Positions 22,440-33,239 of a stretch of 64,000 nt of DNA are shown piece after piece. Every line of letters starts with the position of its first letter. Position 1 is the first letter of the stretch. Location: contig CM041465.1 of assembly GCA_023213395.1 (NCBI GenBank), positions 222,649,741 through 222,713,740 on the forward strand, in the 5' to 3' direction. The notes under the pieces were generated by a model that had not been told where the DNA came from, did not search any database, and saw only the letters and a list, made by a program, of their open reading frames with translations. The position numbers and the translations under genes were made by a program. The DNA comes from Cycas panzhihuaensis (taxonomy: Eukaryota > Cycadophyta).

Positions 22440-22881
22440 CCAAGACTTTGTGTCACCCATGTCCATCTACATTTTTACCGACGACGGAAGCCGCGGTAAC
22501 CCTGGACCTTCTACCACTGCATGGATTCTCCGTAGCCCTTCTAGACACAATCTCTTGTGCTCTGGGATCTTCCTCCCAGAGGCTACTAACAACAAAGCTG
22601 AGTATACAGCTGTAATTGAAGCCCTTACCGATGCTCCCTGTTCTCATCATGGATCCATCGTTTTGCTTTGTGACTCTCAAGTTGTGGTGTCTCATCTCAC
22701 CTAAGTTTACCAGGTGTGATGCCCTCACTTGAGGACTCTTGCTTCCACCGCCAGATCTCTCCTGGCCTGCTTCTCTTCTGTCGATATCCAGCATATCCCT
22801 CGGGCCCTCAACGTTAAGGCAGATAGCCTCGTTCACCTCATCTTTGAGCATCGCCTTCCCCTCCTTGTTGACCGTCCCTAA
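22440..22881 (+). pseudogene. Second RNase H (RNase HI-like, aRH) of element D
   Basis: Reads IYIFTDDGSRGNPGPSTTAW from 22462, then GIFLPEATNNKAEYTAVIEAL at 22563-22628, VLLCDSQVVVSHL at 22660-22700 and a C-terminal IQHIPRALNVKADSLVHL near 22790-22840. Acidic residues D, E (NNKAEY), D (CDSQ) and D (KADS) are all present, the full active set of RNase HI. DGSRGNPG and ATNN-AEY mark the extra RNase H carried by Tat elements. A TAA at 22702 and further stops break it. Usual placement is between the first RNase H and integrase; here it is after the integrase stub and PMD module. Confidence 0.85.
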
Positions 22882-23284
22882 GGCTTGCCTGGCCGCCCTG
22901 TCGCCTAAGCCCCAAGTCATCTTACACTTTGCTTTGGGACCCATTCGCACCTCTGAGAACCGACCGCTAATGAGGTTAAACTATGGTGCCTACCCCTTGC
23001 TTACTCTTTTACTTGATTATGCACGTCTTTCTACATCTTTTGTGGTGGGGGTAGCCCCCTCGCCTTTTTTATTTTTCCAGTCGGTTCCCAGGTGGCTCAT
23101 AGGTAGCCCTTATGTTGTTTCCACCACTGCTTTCGTATCCACGCGTTCCACCACAACACTTACTAGCACCCTTGCCTGCTGTTATGATCTTGATTTATAT
23201 ATTTATATACATATGTGCTACTGACAGTTGTGTTGCCAACACTCGCCATCGCACCACGCTTTCAAGCAGCGAGGCTCTGCTACC
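22882..23284 (+). other. 3' untranslated region of element D
   Basis: No domain recognised. Holds an AT-rich patch near 23195-23220 in otherwise GC-rich sequence. A 161-codon frame starting at 22739 overlaps the second RNase H in another phase and is taken as chance. Confidence 0.5.
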
Positions 23285-23294
23285 AAGGGGGCAG
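23285..23294 (+). promoter_or_regulatory. Polypurine tract of element D
   Basis: AAGGGGGCAG directly before the TGTTTCC start of the 3' LTR. Confidence 0.75.
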
Positions 23295-25993
23295 TGTTTC
23301 CCAGCTTCCGGGAATGGATACAGAATTACCGACTCAAGTAAGTGCAAGTATGCTTCTCACCCTATCATCGCTTTCTTTTGGTGAGTGTTTGCTTGTATGT
23401 TTGTATGTTGTGACCTTGTAGATGATTTTGTCTTCGTCTACCCTTACTTAGCCTATGACGACTATAGCGAGGGCACACTCCCAGTGAGTGTGGCACCCCG
23501 GTGGCCATTCCACTTCCCGCATTCTGCCCTACTCACTCCAGGATCCACTTGGCTTGTGCCACCTCTGCCCATGTAATGACTCGTCATTGTTGGTTGACTT
23601 GCCACATCGTTTGAATCCTATTTTTGCTCTTCTAGACTTGTTTATTGGCTTGTTTGCCCTCGGGTAGATGTCTCGGCCCCTTATTTGCCTTTTTTTTGTC
23701 ATTAGCCCACCAGTGGTTGTCGAGCGATTTTGCCTCGGTGAATCTGCAGTAAATTTCACGATGCCAGTAAATTCTGATGCAGATTTTGCGGTGGGATGAC
23801 TATCTATACTTATTTTTTTAAAAACTGCCATGGCAATTTCGCATTTATTGCGAAATTGCCACATGTCTCGCGACTTGACTCGCCTCCAACTGTGCCCTAA
23901 TCGCTCGCTTTAGGGCTTGGGCTAGGTATTTAAGTCGTCACTAACTCATTTTTAGGATCTTTTGTTCATTTTTGGATTGCTCCTTAAGGAAAACACCCTG
24001 TGCTCTGTTGTTCTCTACTGATCTACTCTTCTCAGACACACACCTCTCCTCCAAAGGCTCTCCTTTGATACAGCTAGGACATCTTCCCAACCCTTCACAC
24101 GCCTTGGAGAGGGCCCCTTTAGAGAGATCTCAGCAGATTCTTGCTCAGGCAGCCATCAAGCATTCTAAGTGCAAGTGTTCTTCCTCCAACTCCATTAGCA
24201 GGGTTCCAAGCCTGCCATTCCATAGTTTCTGTGTTGATTTCTCAGCCTCTCTTTAGCAGCCCTTGACTGAGGCAAGATCCTCCCCTCCCCTTCTCAGGTA
24301 TTCATTAATTTGAGCTACTTTCTTATTCAATTGATGCCCTATTTTGCTTGTCCTCTTGCTTAGGTTTTTGGAGGTTGGTTTTTCCTTTGTATTGGACTGT
24401 TTTACTCCTGTCATTAGTGAATCCCTGCCTGCATTTATTGTTCAAGGCAATGGAAAAGAGGGGTTGCATAGGGTTTGGGAGAGAGTTGGGTGGATTTCGT
24501 ACCACCTTCCACACTCCTCAAGTGGCTCTTAGCCCCCCAAACCTTCCCTCTTGCCCAATGTTGTCCTTGGCACTCAAACAAGGGTTTGTTAGGCCTTCCT
24601 TAGCCGCTGAAATCAGCGTTGTCACACGTTGCAGCACTGGTTTGAGGGCTTGTGCTTCGATCCGGGTAACTCATGTAAGTCCCGAATACTTGCCCTTTGC
24701 CCAACTCCTTTCCCCAGCAACCCAGTTTGCTCTTCATAGCACCCCAGCTTGCTGTAGGTCCTCTTTGGCTCTTTTCAACCCTCTTTGCTACTGTTTCCAG
24801 CCATCTTTCTCAGCCTTACCCTCGCTGCCTCGTGGCTTTTGGGGGAGATTGGGGTTGTTCTTTACAAGAGGTGGGCCACTCCGAGGTTTTCTGGTTACTT
24901 TCCATTTACTTTGGTTGTCCTCCTTTACATACTACCATCATTATATTGATACTAACATACACTTAGTTAAGTTTATATTCACTTTGCATATACATGTATT
25001 GTTAGGATCTTTCCATTGTATGCTAGCACCCTTTCTCCGAAAAAAGGGGGGGATTGTCATTCACTTGTAGGTATTTGGGAAGTGCAATGGATTCGTCCCT
25101 CTTTCTTCCTTGGTAGGTGAGTGCTCTTGTCTATGCTTTACTTTCGCACTTCATTTATTGTTAACATTTTGTTCTTTTCCTTCCTTTGTTTGGTACTTTA
25201 GTACTTTTTCCGGGGAAGGTAAGGGAGCCCCTTGTTCTGATCCGTCGTGACTCTTCATGACCACTGCGCCTTATGGAGTGGCTTTGAGCGCCTCTTGGGA
25301 GAGTCACCATTACGACACGCTTCAGTCCTAGGTACACGCTTTCGCTTCACTTCATCACCTTTTCCTTATGAGTTCTTTACATATTAGTAATTAGCTCATT
25401 GAAAATAGAAAGGAAATCAACCTTGCTTTGGTTCATACTTTATTTACTTTATTGCTTGCATCTTCTTTTGCCATAGGAAAAGGTTTTAGGAAACTTTCCT
25501 CCTCACCTTTTCCCTTCTTCTGCCATGCAAACTTCCCTCTCTCCTTATTATTTGTTTATTCAGTTAGTTTGCTTACACATACCTTAACCCATTTTCTTGG
25601 ATTATCCCTCTTCTGTCCTCTTGGTTCCCCGCTTAGCCGGATAACTGAGGTGACCCCATCCATAGGCCACCTACTTGCCTACCCTTCCTCGTCTCCCGTT
25701 GCTCTAGGGAAACCCTCGAAGGGTTCGCTCCTTCCCCTTCCGGCCATCCAAGGGTGGGAGGATCCTTCCCTTAGGTCAACTCAGGCTAACCCTATGCCTC
25801 ATCACCTCTTGTTCGAAGTGAGGGGATCACTCTTTGGTAGATATATTCCATTTGCAGGTCCCAAACTCGCGCTCCGGTGCACAGGGTACCCTGCGTGGTA
25901 CTTGCCCTACTTGTAGGTCTTTTCCCCATCATATTATCAATCGCTCTTACCATTCCTACTTAGTTAGGTAGCTATCCCGTAGATGCGTATCCA
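23295..25993 (+). repeat. 3' LTR of element D
   Basis: Direct repeat of 8011-10726 over its whole length, starting TGTTTCCCAGC and ending CGTATCCA. TATTTAAG box at 23927-23934. The 240-codon frame at 24348-25070 is broken at the same place in the 5' LTR (one-base indel near 9450 against 24715) and is not a gene. Confidence 0.9.
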
Positions 25994-25998
25994 GGTGG
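25994..25998 (+). repeat. Target-site duplication (right) of element D: GGTGG
   Basis: Identical to 8006-8010. Confidence 0.85.
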
Positions 25999-26001
25999 CT
26001 A

Positions 26002-28993
26002 TGGACCTATGATGGCAAGCGAAAGAAACCACCCAAAAAAGGTGTTTGTACATCATAATGCAAGTTTGGGACCTGCAAATGGTGCACAAACTACTTTAAG
26101 GCAACTCTTCCTCGATTTGGAATGGTGGATAGATGAGGGATCTCCTCAGTTTCTCGAGTAACCTCAAAAGGGGCCCTCACGTCCTTAGTTGGCTAAAGGA
26201 GGGAGGAAAGAGGTGAGGGAATGGCTCATTGCGCAAAGGAGAGAACACACATATGTAAGCTTAAGGTGGCTTACAACGTGAGTGGTCAAGAGGATGGCTA
26301 GTTTCACAAGCTAGACGTGGACATTAAGACAAAACTAGGGAAGTCTAGCCTAGAGAAATAAGAAACATAAAGTAAACGACCTTGGGAGGGGGGCTCTCAA
26401 GGTGCCAAACCTAAGGAGGATCCTAGGAGCAACAAATCAACAAGAAGGGTTGTCTTTGTATTTGCCTTTGTTTAGTATATGATAAAGAAATGTAAAGTGA
26501 GGGTGTGGTGTATATGCTAATGTTGTGTCTTTATGTTTAAAACAAATTATTTTTAGAGGCAAGAAAGTAATGCAAATCTCTCTCTCATTTACTTATGCAT
26601 GCAACCTCACTCTCCTTTGTCTTTTTAGAGGCAAGAATGGGAGATCAAAGAGATCGTTATGTGACACAAAGCTCATGCAAAAGGGTGCAAAGCTACTAGG
26701 TGACAATGCAATGAAATTGGAGGGGCACACACATGCAGGTGCCTAGTTTTCCACTATATGAGCTTTGCAAAGAAACAAGTAAGTGAAGTGCAAGAAATCC
26801 AAACTAATCTTTTTCTTTCCTTTTTTCTAGAATGACATTCAAAAGAGGGGGGAAAGAGTAAGGAGAAGAAGCCTAGAAAAAGGGAGATATACCCAAAATG
26901 TGGCAGGCAAAGTAGCATTACCCTTACCACGCTTTCGATCCTTGCCCTTCTCCTAACTATGGATGGCGCAACGAGAGGAGTGACGGTGAAGGAGGGGGCT
27001 TCCTTACCTTCCCCCAAAATCAAAAGGAAAAAAGGAAATGTAGCACAAGAGAATGTAAAGATGCTTGCACCTCTACTTTACAACTTTGAAAGCAAAAGAA
27101 AGTAACTATTGAAGGGAGCGTAATTTACCTGAGACGAAGTCCCTTTTTTCTCTAAGTGCAATAGAAAACCTGCAACCAAACGAGGTGTTCCCTTTCCTAA
27201 GGGGCACCAAACATATGCGAGATAGATATGCAATATGGAAAGTGACAGGATGTAACTATCTTAATTAAAAGAAATATATTCAACACCAATATCACTCCTT
27301 ATGCTTCGCATGTTATTTAGTATGTAATATGGGAAAAAATGGAGGAAAGAGAAAGGAGGGTGGTGGTTAGCCTTGGAATGGATAACCCTCCAAATCAAAG
27401 GTGCTCCACATTGCCCCCAAGTACCAAGATGAAGGGAGGAACAAATGCAAACTAACTTCTCAGAATACAAGCAATGACGGTAAGAAATGTTAGAAACGTT
27501 GCCAATGTTGTAGAAGTTGCAACACGCAACTTTTGCAAGTTTCGCAAAAGTTTAGAACCAAGGGACAAGAGAATATAGAGTGGGGGCCAAAACCCCACCC
27601 ATGTAGGATCTGCTAGGCTAGTTGCAAGCGCAGCAATGGGTTGCCTACGCTGCTACAAGTAATGATCTATCTTCCAATGGTCATTTAGGAACTCAAGGGA
27701 GGTATGGAGAAGGGAGAGGTGAGGAGAGAAGGGGGTTGCCCTTGAGGAGAAGGCTTGTGGGGTGCAGGACCCCACCTTTAGCTCCTTTCACTCTCCATAG
27801 GTGCCTCTCCCTTGCTGCCTCCTCGAAGAAACTAGGAAGGAGCCAAAAGAAGGAGAAGACAAGTAAAAAGGGGAGGGTTTGCCTCCTGTTTGCAATAGAA
27901 AGAAAGAGAAATTTGTTGTAAAAAAGTATTGGCAAGTAGTATTTATGTTACTCAAAGGAAAGAAAGTAAAGGCTTGACCATGAGGTACCTATTATAGGTA
28001 GATCTACCTATGAAATTGAATGGAGAAGCAAACCCTATAGGATTTGCAGGAGAAAACCCCAATAGTGCAGTAAATAGGAAGAAAATTGGAGCAAGAAAGG
28101 TAGTTGGAACTTGATGGAGCATTTGGAGCACGTTCTTCTCTTGGCTGGCCATGTTGTAGGCCTACAACTGCGTGTCTGGATCTGCAAGAGGCTGGTAGCT
28201 GGATGAGAAGTAGATGTAGCAGACTTGGTCCTATTTACAAGGTGCTTTTAGAGGAAGTAGTGGAAAAATGAGTGAAAGAGAGATAAAATCGAGCTATTAG
28301 GGTTTGGCTTGGGCCAAAGACAAGTCATTGCCACATGGTAATTTTGCAATAAATGTGAAATTAGCTATGGTAAATTTAAAAACTAACTGTGGACAGTCGC
28401 CCCCCGGTAAACTTAGTGGTACCGCAAAGTTTGTAGCAGTACTGTGAAGTTTAACACGGTGCAGCAGAAGCAAAGAGAAAAGCAAAGGAAGAGAAGCTTG
28501 GAAGCTCCAAAAGAGGGGAAACTCATGCCCAAAGAACCATGATACTCTGTCCAGGTGGTGGGAAGGAGTTGTGGGGCTTAGAGAGGCCATAGCGAATAAG
28601 TAATGAAGGTGAAAGGTTCCCCAAAAAGATAACAAATGGACACAGGACGACAACCAAGCCTAGGCGGGGTGCTAGGGGTCATGATACGCCGATGGGTGAT
28701 GTGATTAGGCTACAGAAGCCAAATGGTACTTGGGAGTGTTTTGGAGGCAAGGAGGAGGGTTGTGGAGTGCCATAGGATATGTATCCCTAGACCATCATAG
28801 GCTAAAAAAGTGTAGAGATGCAGTATGGTCAGGCAAACAAATGAGAAGTGATCATGCAGTCAATCAATCAGAATGCAATGCAGGTAAAGTACCTCGATCC
28901 ACCTTTTCTAGAACTAGCAAGGGTAGGGATAGAAGCATACTTAAATTTACCTGAGTCGACTCACCCATGTCCATTCCTGATAGCTAGTAAATA
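26002..28993 (-). mobile_element. Lone antisense LTR of a family related to element D
   Basis: Read on the - strand it parallels the element D LTR. Its start (28993 downward) matches the GGAATGG and GACTCAGGTAA blocks; 28460-28320 matches the TTTTGC..TTTATT..CCACATG block near 8550-8605; and 26125-26075 matches CATTTGCAGGTCCCAAACTTG near 10590. It ends at TCCA (26005-26002). It is diverged from D and from the solo LTR at 11814. No internal region follows, so it is a solo LTR or an abutting fragment. A duplication is not clear: right flank GGTAG resembles the GGTGG used by element D. Confidence 0.75.
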
Positions 28994-29345
28994 GGTAGAT
29001 ACTTATATCATAGTCATAAAAGAGTACATTCAAATGCACCAAAGAACTATGAAAATTTTAAACCTCAAAGATGCAATATGAATAGCCAAAGTAGTTGAGG
29101 CAAAATTTATAATAAAAAGAACATCTTTCTTCTAGTGAGATACTACATGGCACTAACAATCGTGATAAGCTAAATTCCCATGAAGACAACCCTAGGTGAA
29201 TGACTTACATGGACTTGCTATGAAATGGCCTTTAGAGTAACCCATAAATAAGCCAATTCAAGTCCCATCAGTAAAGGTGTATCGATACATTACAATCGGT
29301 CTTTATGTCTAATGCTTAGAAAAGTAAACCCCTAGACATAGTAAA
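28994..29345 (+). pseudogene. gag of element B, resumed 3' part
   Basis: From 28998 the frame matches element A gag at 1624-1740: EYIQMH..MKILNLKDAI..AKVVEAKF against DRIQMR..VIYSLKEAF..AYAVEAEF. This is the part missing from B's gag at 8005 and is the evidence that the 5' part (7334-8005) and this part are one split gene. Stops throughout. Confidence 0.75.
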
Positions 29346-29865
29346 GTTTACAAAGCCAAGAAAATGATCTTCACAAGAGATCCTAATCTATCCCTAAAAG
29401 ATGATTTTGATTCTGAACTAAAATTTGATGAAAACCCTATATAGAACCCCCTTCTACTTTAGAACCAAAAGTCTCCTTATCTGCAATAGCATCCTCTTTG
29501 TGTCTTGAACCACTACACATCAAAGGAATACTTTAGAAAATACCAATTACTATTTTGATTAATGGTGACTTATCGATAAACTTCATAGATATTTCCTTGG
29601 CTAAATAATTAAATCTTTATATTGCCCAACAAATTGGATTCATATGTTCTGTGCCCAACCATTATAAACTTTATTGTGCTGAAACAATCAAGAAACTCAC
29701 CATCCAAAATGATATTTGTAGGCAAAGCTCTAATTTTTATGCCCTGTCTATTAGTGGATTAGATGTTACTCTTGACATCCAATGGATTAAAAAATTAGGT
29801 ATCTATAATATAAATAAGTCCTCTGCCAATCCATTCATCTTATTTAAGGACCAAAAGGAATAAAT
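29346..29865 (+). pseudogene. Protease region of element B
   Basis: Reads ITILINGDLSINFIDIS near 29545-29595, against ISILIDDGVLLNFIDIS in element A, so the catalytic D-[ST]-G is N-G-D. The later LDVTLDIQWIKKLG near 29760-29800 matches the L-x-G-x-QWL end motif. Inactive by sequence. Confidence 0.75.
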
Positions 29866-30119
29866 ATATAAACTTAATGAAATATAACCCCACCCCTAAA
29901 TAAACTAATTTCTCTAAACTAAATGTGAAAATAATTAAGCAGCCAAGTAGGCTATATTGTATGCATCAACAACACCCAAGCCCATATATACATTTACCCA
30001 GATATCCAACACATCCTTCATAAATATCAAGTTAATATTTCCCCCTCTATCAGCTAGTCCCCCAATAGATCACAGGTGTTACTATACCATTGAGCTCAAA
30101 AATCCCTACAACCCTATTA

Positions 30120-31400
30120 GTCTTTGACCCTATAGAAATTTCTACTTTCAAAAGAATAAAATTTTTTAAATTACTAATGAGTTAATAAAAATGGAGGTAA
30201 TTCAACCTAGCAAAAGCCCATGTGTTGCCTATATTATATTTGCTCAAGATAAGGATGGCTCATTTAGGCTCTATGTTGATTATCAAAAATTGAATAAAAT
30301 AACAATAAAAAATAAGTTCCTTGGCCCAAGAATGGATGACATGTTAAAAGAAATCCATGGTGCCATAGTCTTTACCAAGTTGGATCTCTAATTCAGATAC
30401 TATCAAATCATAATTATACATAAAGATTGGCACAAAATGGCCTTCCATACACACCATGATTACTACAAATTCCATGTCATGCCTTTCCATTTATGCAATG
30501 CCTCTATCACATTTTAAATCCTAATGAACAAGGTGTTTGCCCCTTACCTTAGGAATTTTTTTTTTTTTTTTAATGATATTCTCATATATAGCACAAGCAT
30601 GGACATTCACACTCGCCATTTAGTGACAATCCTAAAAAATTTAGCTAAACACCAATTATATGGCAAGCTTTCCAAGTATGAGTTTCATAAGTCTAAACTA
30701 TAATACCTTAGCCACATTATCTCTATAAAAAGTGTTTAGGTTTACCCTAATAAGATAGTGGTTATTACCAACTAGCCAACCCCAAAAAGTCTTTACCTAG
30801 TTGCATGCCTTCTTAGGACTCATATAATTCTATAGGTAGTTCGTTTAGAATTATACAACCTTAATGACACCATTAACCAAATTACTCTAGAAATATTATT
30901 TATAATGGACACCCACTATTAATGATGTCTCCATTCATCTTAAAGAAATCATGTCCTCTACTCTAATCTTGGCCACATCGAACTTCTCTCAACCATTCCA
31001 ACTAGAATGTGATCAGGTTTTGGCTTCGGTGCAATCCTTATGCAAAACCTATACCTTATTACTTTTGAAAGTTGAAAACTTAAAGACCATAAGCGTAGGG
31101 TGTCAACCTACCAAAAAGAAATAGTGGTTATTTTCCATGCTATCAACAAATAGTGACAATATCTCATTGGATCAAAGTTCACCATCCTAATCAATCACCA
31201 TAGCCTCTACCACCTATTAGACCAATTGATTATGTCCAAAGAACAAGTCAAGTGGATGGAGCACCTCTAAGTTTTTTATTTAACAGTTGCTTATAAAAAA
31301 GGCCAAGATAATGTAATGGCAGATGCTCTTTCTTGCCTTCCAACTGACTCGTCCCTCATTCTTTTATATGAATACTCCATCCATGCCATCTCCACACCAC
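30120..31400 (+). pseudogene. RT and RNase H of element B
   Basis: RT: DKDGSFRLYVDYQKLNKI near 30250-30295, a decayed PRMDDML, KLDL-stop-FRYYQI near 30377-30410, MPFHLCNASIT near 30478-30515. The catalytic box is damaged: a run of 16 T (30556-30571) replaces the codons before it and leaves FNDILIYS, so the first D is N. RNase H: FQLECD near 30995-31015, FGAILMQNL near 31025-31050, YQKEI near 31110, and QDNVMADALSCLP at 31300-31340. Multiple stops. Confidence 0.82.
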
Positions 31401-31499
31401 ATCCCATATAAGCATAAGACTTGGCTCAGGAAAACCAATCCCAATTAGATTATAACAAATAGGACAACAAAGTTCACACTAAAAAAATTGGTCCATATA

Positions 31500-32600
31500 A
31501 AACAATCTCCTTCTATATAAAAATCACATATTCATCCACCCAGCCTCTAACTTTATTCCTCAAATCTTAATAGAATACTAATATACTTCGTTAGGAGGCC
31601 ATTCCAAGTTTGACAAAATCTACTGATGAATTTATTCTAACTTCTATTAGTCACATATGAAATTATCCATTTTAACATTTATTTTATAATGCAATATGAG
31701 TCAGTGTAATAAAGCCAATACAAATGCCCAACCAAGTTTATTATAACTACTCCATATTCCACAAGGGAAATGGTAAGATATTGCCATGAACCTTGTTATG
31801 GATTCCCTCTATTTATCAAGTATGACTTCATATTAGTGGTCATTGACTGGTTGACAAAATACATATACTTTTTACCAATCCACATTTCATATAAAGTATC
31901 ATGCATTGTACATATGAATCTTCAAACAATATTTTATTTGCATGGTTTTCCATCAACTATAGTGTACAATTGAGATCTTAGGTTCACCAGCTTATTTTGG
32001 CAAGAGCTCTTTTGAGCTTTAGGTACATCATTCAATATGAATTCTACCTATCACCGCCAAACAAATGGATAATCTAAAGTTCTTAACAAAACACTAAAAA
32101 CTTACTTGTATTGTTATGCTTTTGAATACTAGACAAGATGGCCATCATTACTAACCCTAGTACAATATTAGTATAATTCTTTGAATCACCTAGCTATAAG
32201 AATGTCCCCATCCATGGCAATTTATGGGTACTTACCACCATCCCACCATACACAAGTAACCAACCTTCACATTGCGATAGTACAAGAAAAACTATAACAT
32301 ATGGATCAAATTTTAAATATCCTTAAGGAAAACCTAGTTACAACCCAAAATTGAATTAAGCAATTAATAGAGCACCACCATTCAGATCACTCCTTTGACA
32401 TTGGTGATCTTGTGTTCCTACGCCTTCAACCATATAAATAATAATATCTCAAACATCATAGGAATCCCAAACTCAATCCTCACTACTATGACCCTTATAA
32501 AGTCCTCCAATGTGTTAACGAAGTAGCTTATGCTTTGGAACTCCTACCCAATACCAAAATTCATATTATCTTCCATGTTTCTTATCTCAAAATATATATT
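31500..32600 (+). pseudogene. Integrase of element B
   Basis: Zinc domain HSKFDKIY near 31602-31625, core with GKW-x-DIAMNLVM near 31766-31800 (D of MDF now N), VVIDWLTKYIYF near 31836-31875, LHGFPSTIVYN near 31938-31973 and LSSTYH(R)QTNG near 32038-32070. C-terminal FDIGDLVFLRLQ near 32395-32430 and NEVAYALELLPNTKIH near 32515-32565. It aligns with element A over its length. The catalytic acids are partly lost. Confidence 0.8.
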
Positions 32601-32619
32601 GGCAAAGGCACAACCCCAC

Positions 32620-32815
32620 AAACAGTCCTACCCATCTTGGATGAAGAGCAAACTCTTACTATTCCCTTAGAACGTATCTTGGATAATAGACAATGCCACC
32701 TCTAGAATAGGATAATTAGTAAGTATTTGGTACAATGAGTTGGTTACAAACCAGATGAGATGACTTGGGAATTAGTAGAAACATCCACATCTCCTTTGTT
32801 TTAGGGATTCAACAT
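32620..32815 (+). pseudogene. Chromodomain of element B
   Basis: Reads IPLERILDNRQCHL near 32660-32702 and VGYKPDEMTWELVET near 32738-32780, matching the element A chromodomain with W retained. Ends just before the polypurine tract. Confidence 0.7.
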
Positions 32816-32831
32816 CTCAGGGGAAAGGACC

Positions 32832-33190
32832 TATTATATGACCACATGTGGCTAGTAGAACTAGGATAGTAGCACTCATGGTTAAGGAACTAGGAGGTTA
32901 AGTGCTAGTCATTAACTTTTATATGTAGATTATTAAAGCCACTAATGAGATGTAAGGTTATTTGGCTTGCCAATAAGATTATTGGGGAAAGGCTCTCTTA
33001 TGTCTATTTAAGGGCCACAAATTGTAAAAGAAGGTTATTTTTTTAATCATTTACTCTAGAGAGATTAGTACTTTTTAGTTCTCTTTTACATCTATTTATA
33101 CTCTTTAGTATACTTTAGTTTTATAATTAGTTTCTATTAATAATATAAGTGTTGCAATTTCTTGCTTATCTTTCTGTTGTTAGTTCTGAG
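32832..33190 (+). repeat. 3' LTR of element B
   Basis: Follows the polypurine tract AGGGGAAAGGA (32819-32829) and aligns with 5524-5832. TTTAAGGG near 33005 is the likely TATA region. The right end is set by loss of similarity and is good to about 10 bases. Confidence 0.7.
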
Positions 33191-33239
33191 TGTAAGTAAA
33201 AGTGGGATAGTCATATCCCATGTATGAGGTTGAACAAGT

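Larger units (their letters stand above)
8011..25993 (+). mobile_element. Element D: 18-kb Tat-type Ty3/gypsy element
   Basis: Two 2.7-kb LTRs in direct orientation, both beginning TGTTTCC and ending TCCA, flanked by GGTGG. Inside are primer site, gag, retropepsin, RT, RNase H, an integrase N-terminal fragment, an antisense PMD gene, a second RNase H and a polypurine tract. Large LTRs, the RT block NACPKDNFPLPFID and a second RNase H identify the Tat/Ogre group. The sequence is clearly richer in G and C than the DNA around it. LTR copies differ at about 21 of 215 bases in one stretch I aligned by eye (8095-8310 against 23380-23600), nearly all transitions, so the insertion is old. Confidence 0.9.

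Noticed and set aside
22453-22950. - strand 165-codon frame
   Set aside because: Antisense shadow of the second RNase H.
24348-25070. 240-codon open frame on the + strand
   Set aside because: It lies wholly in the 3' LTR of element D. The same frame in the 5' LTR is broken by a small indel and ends at 9451, and it has no domain.
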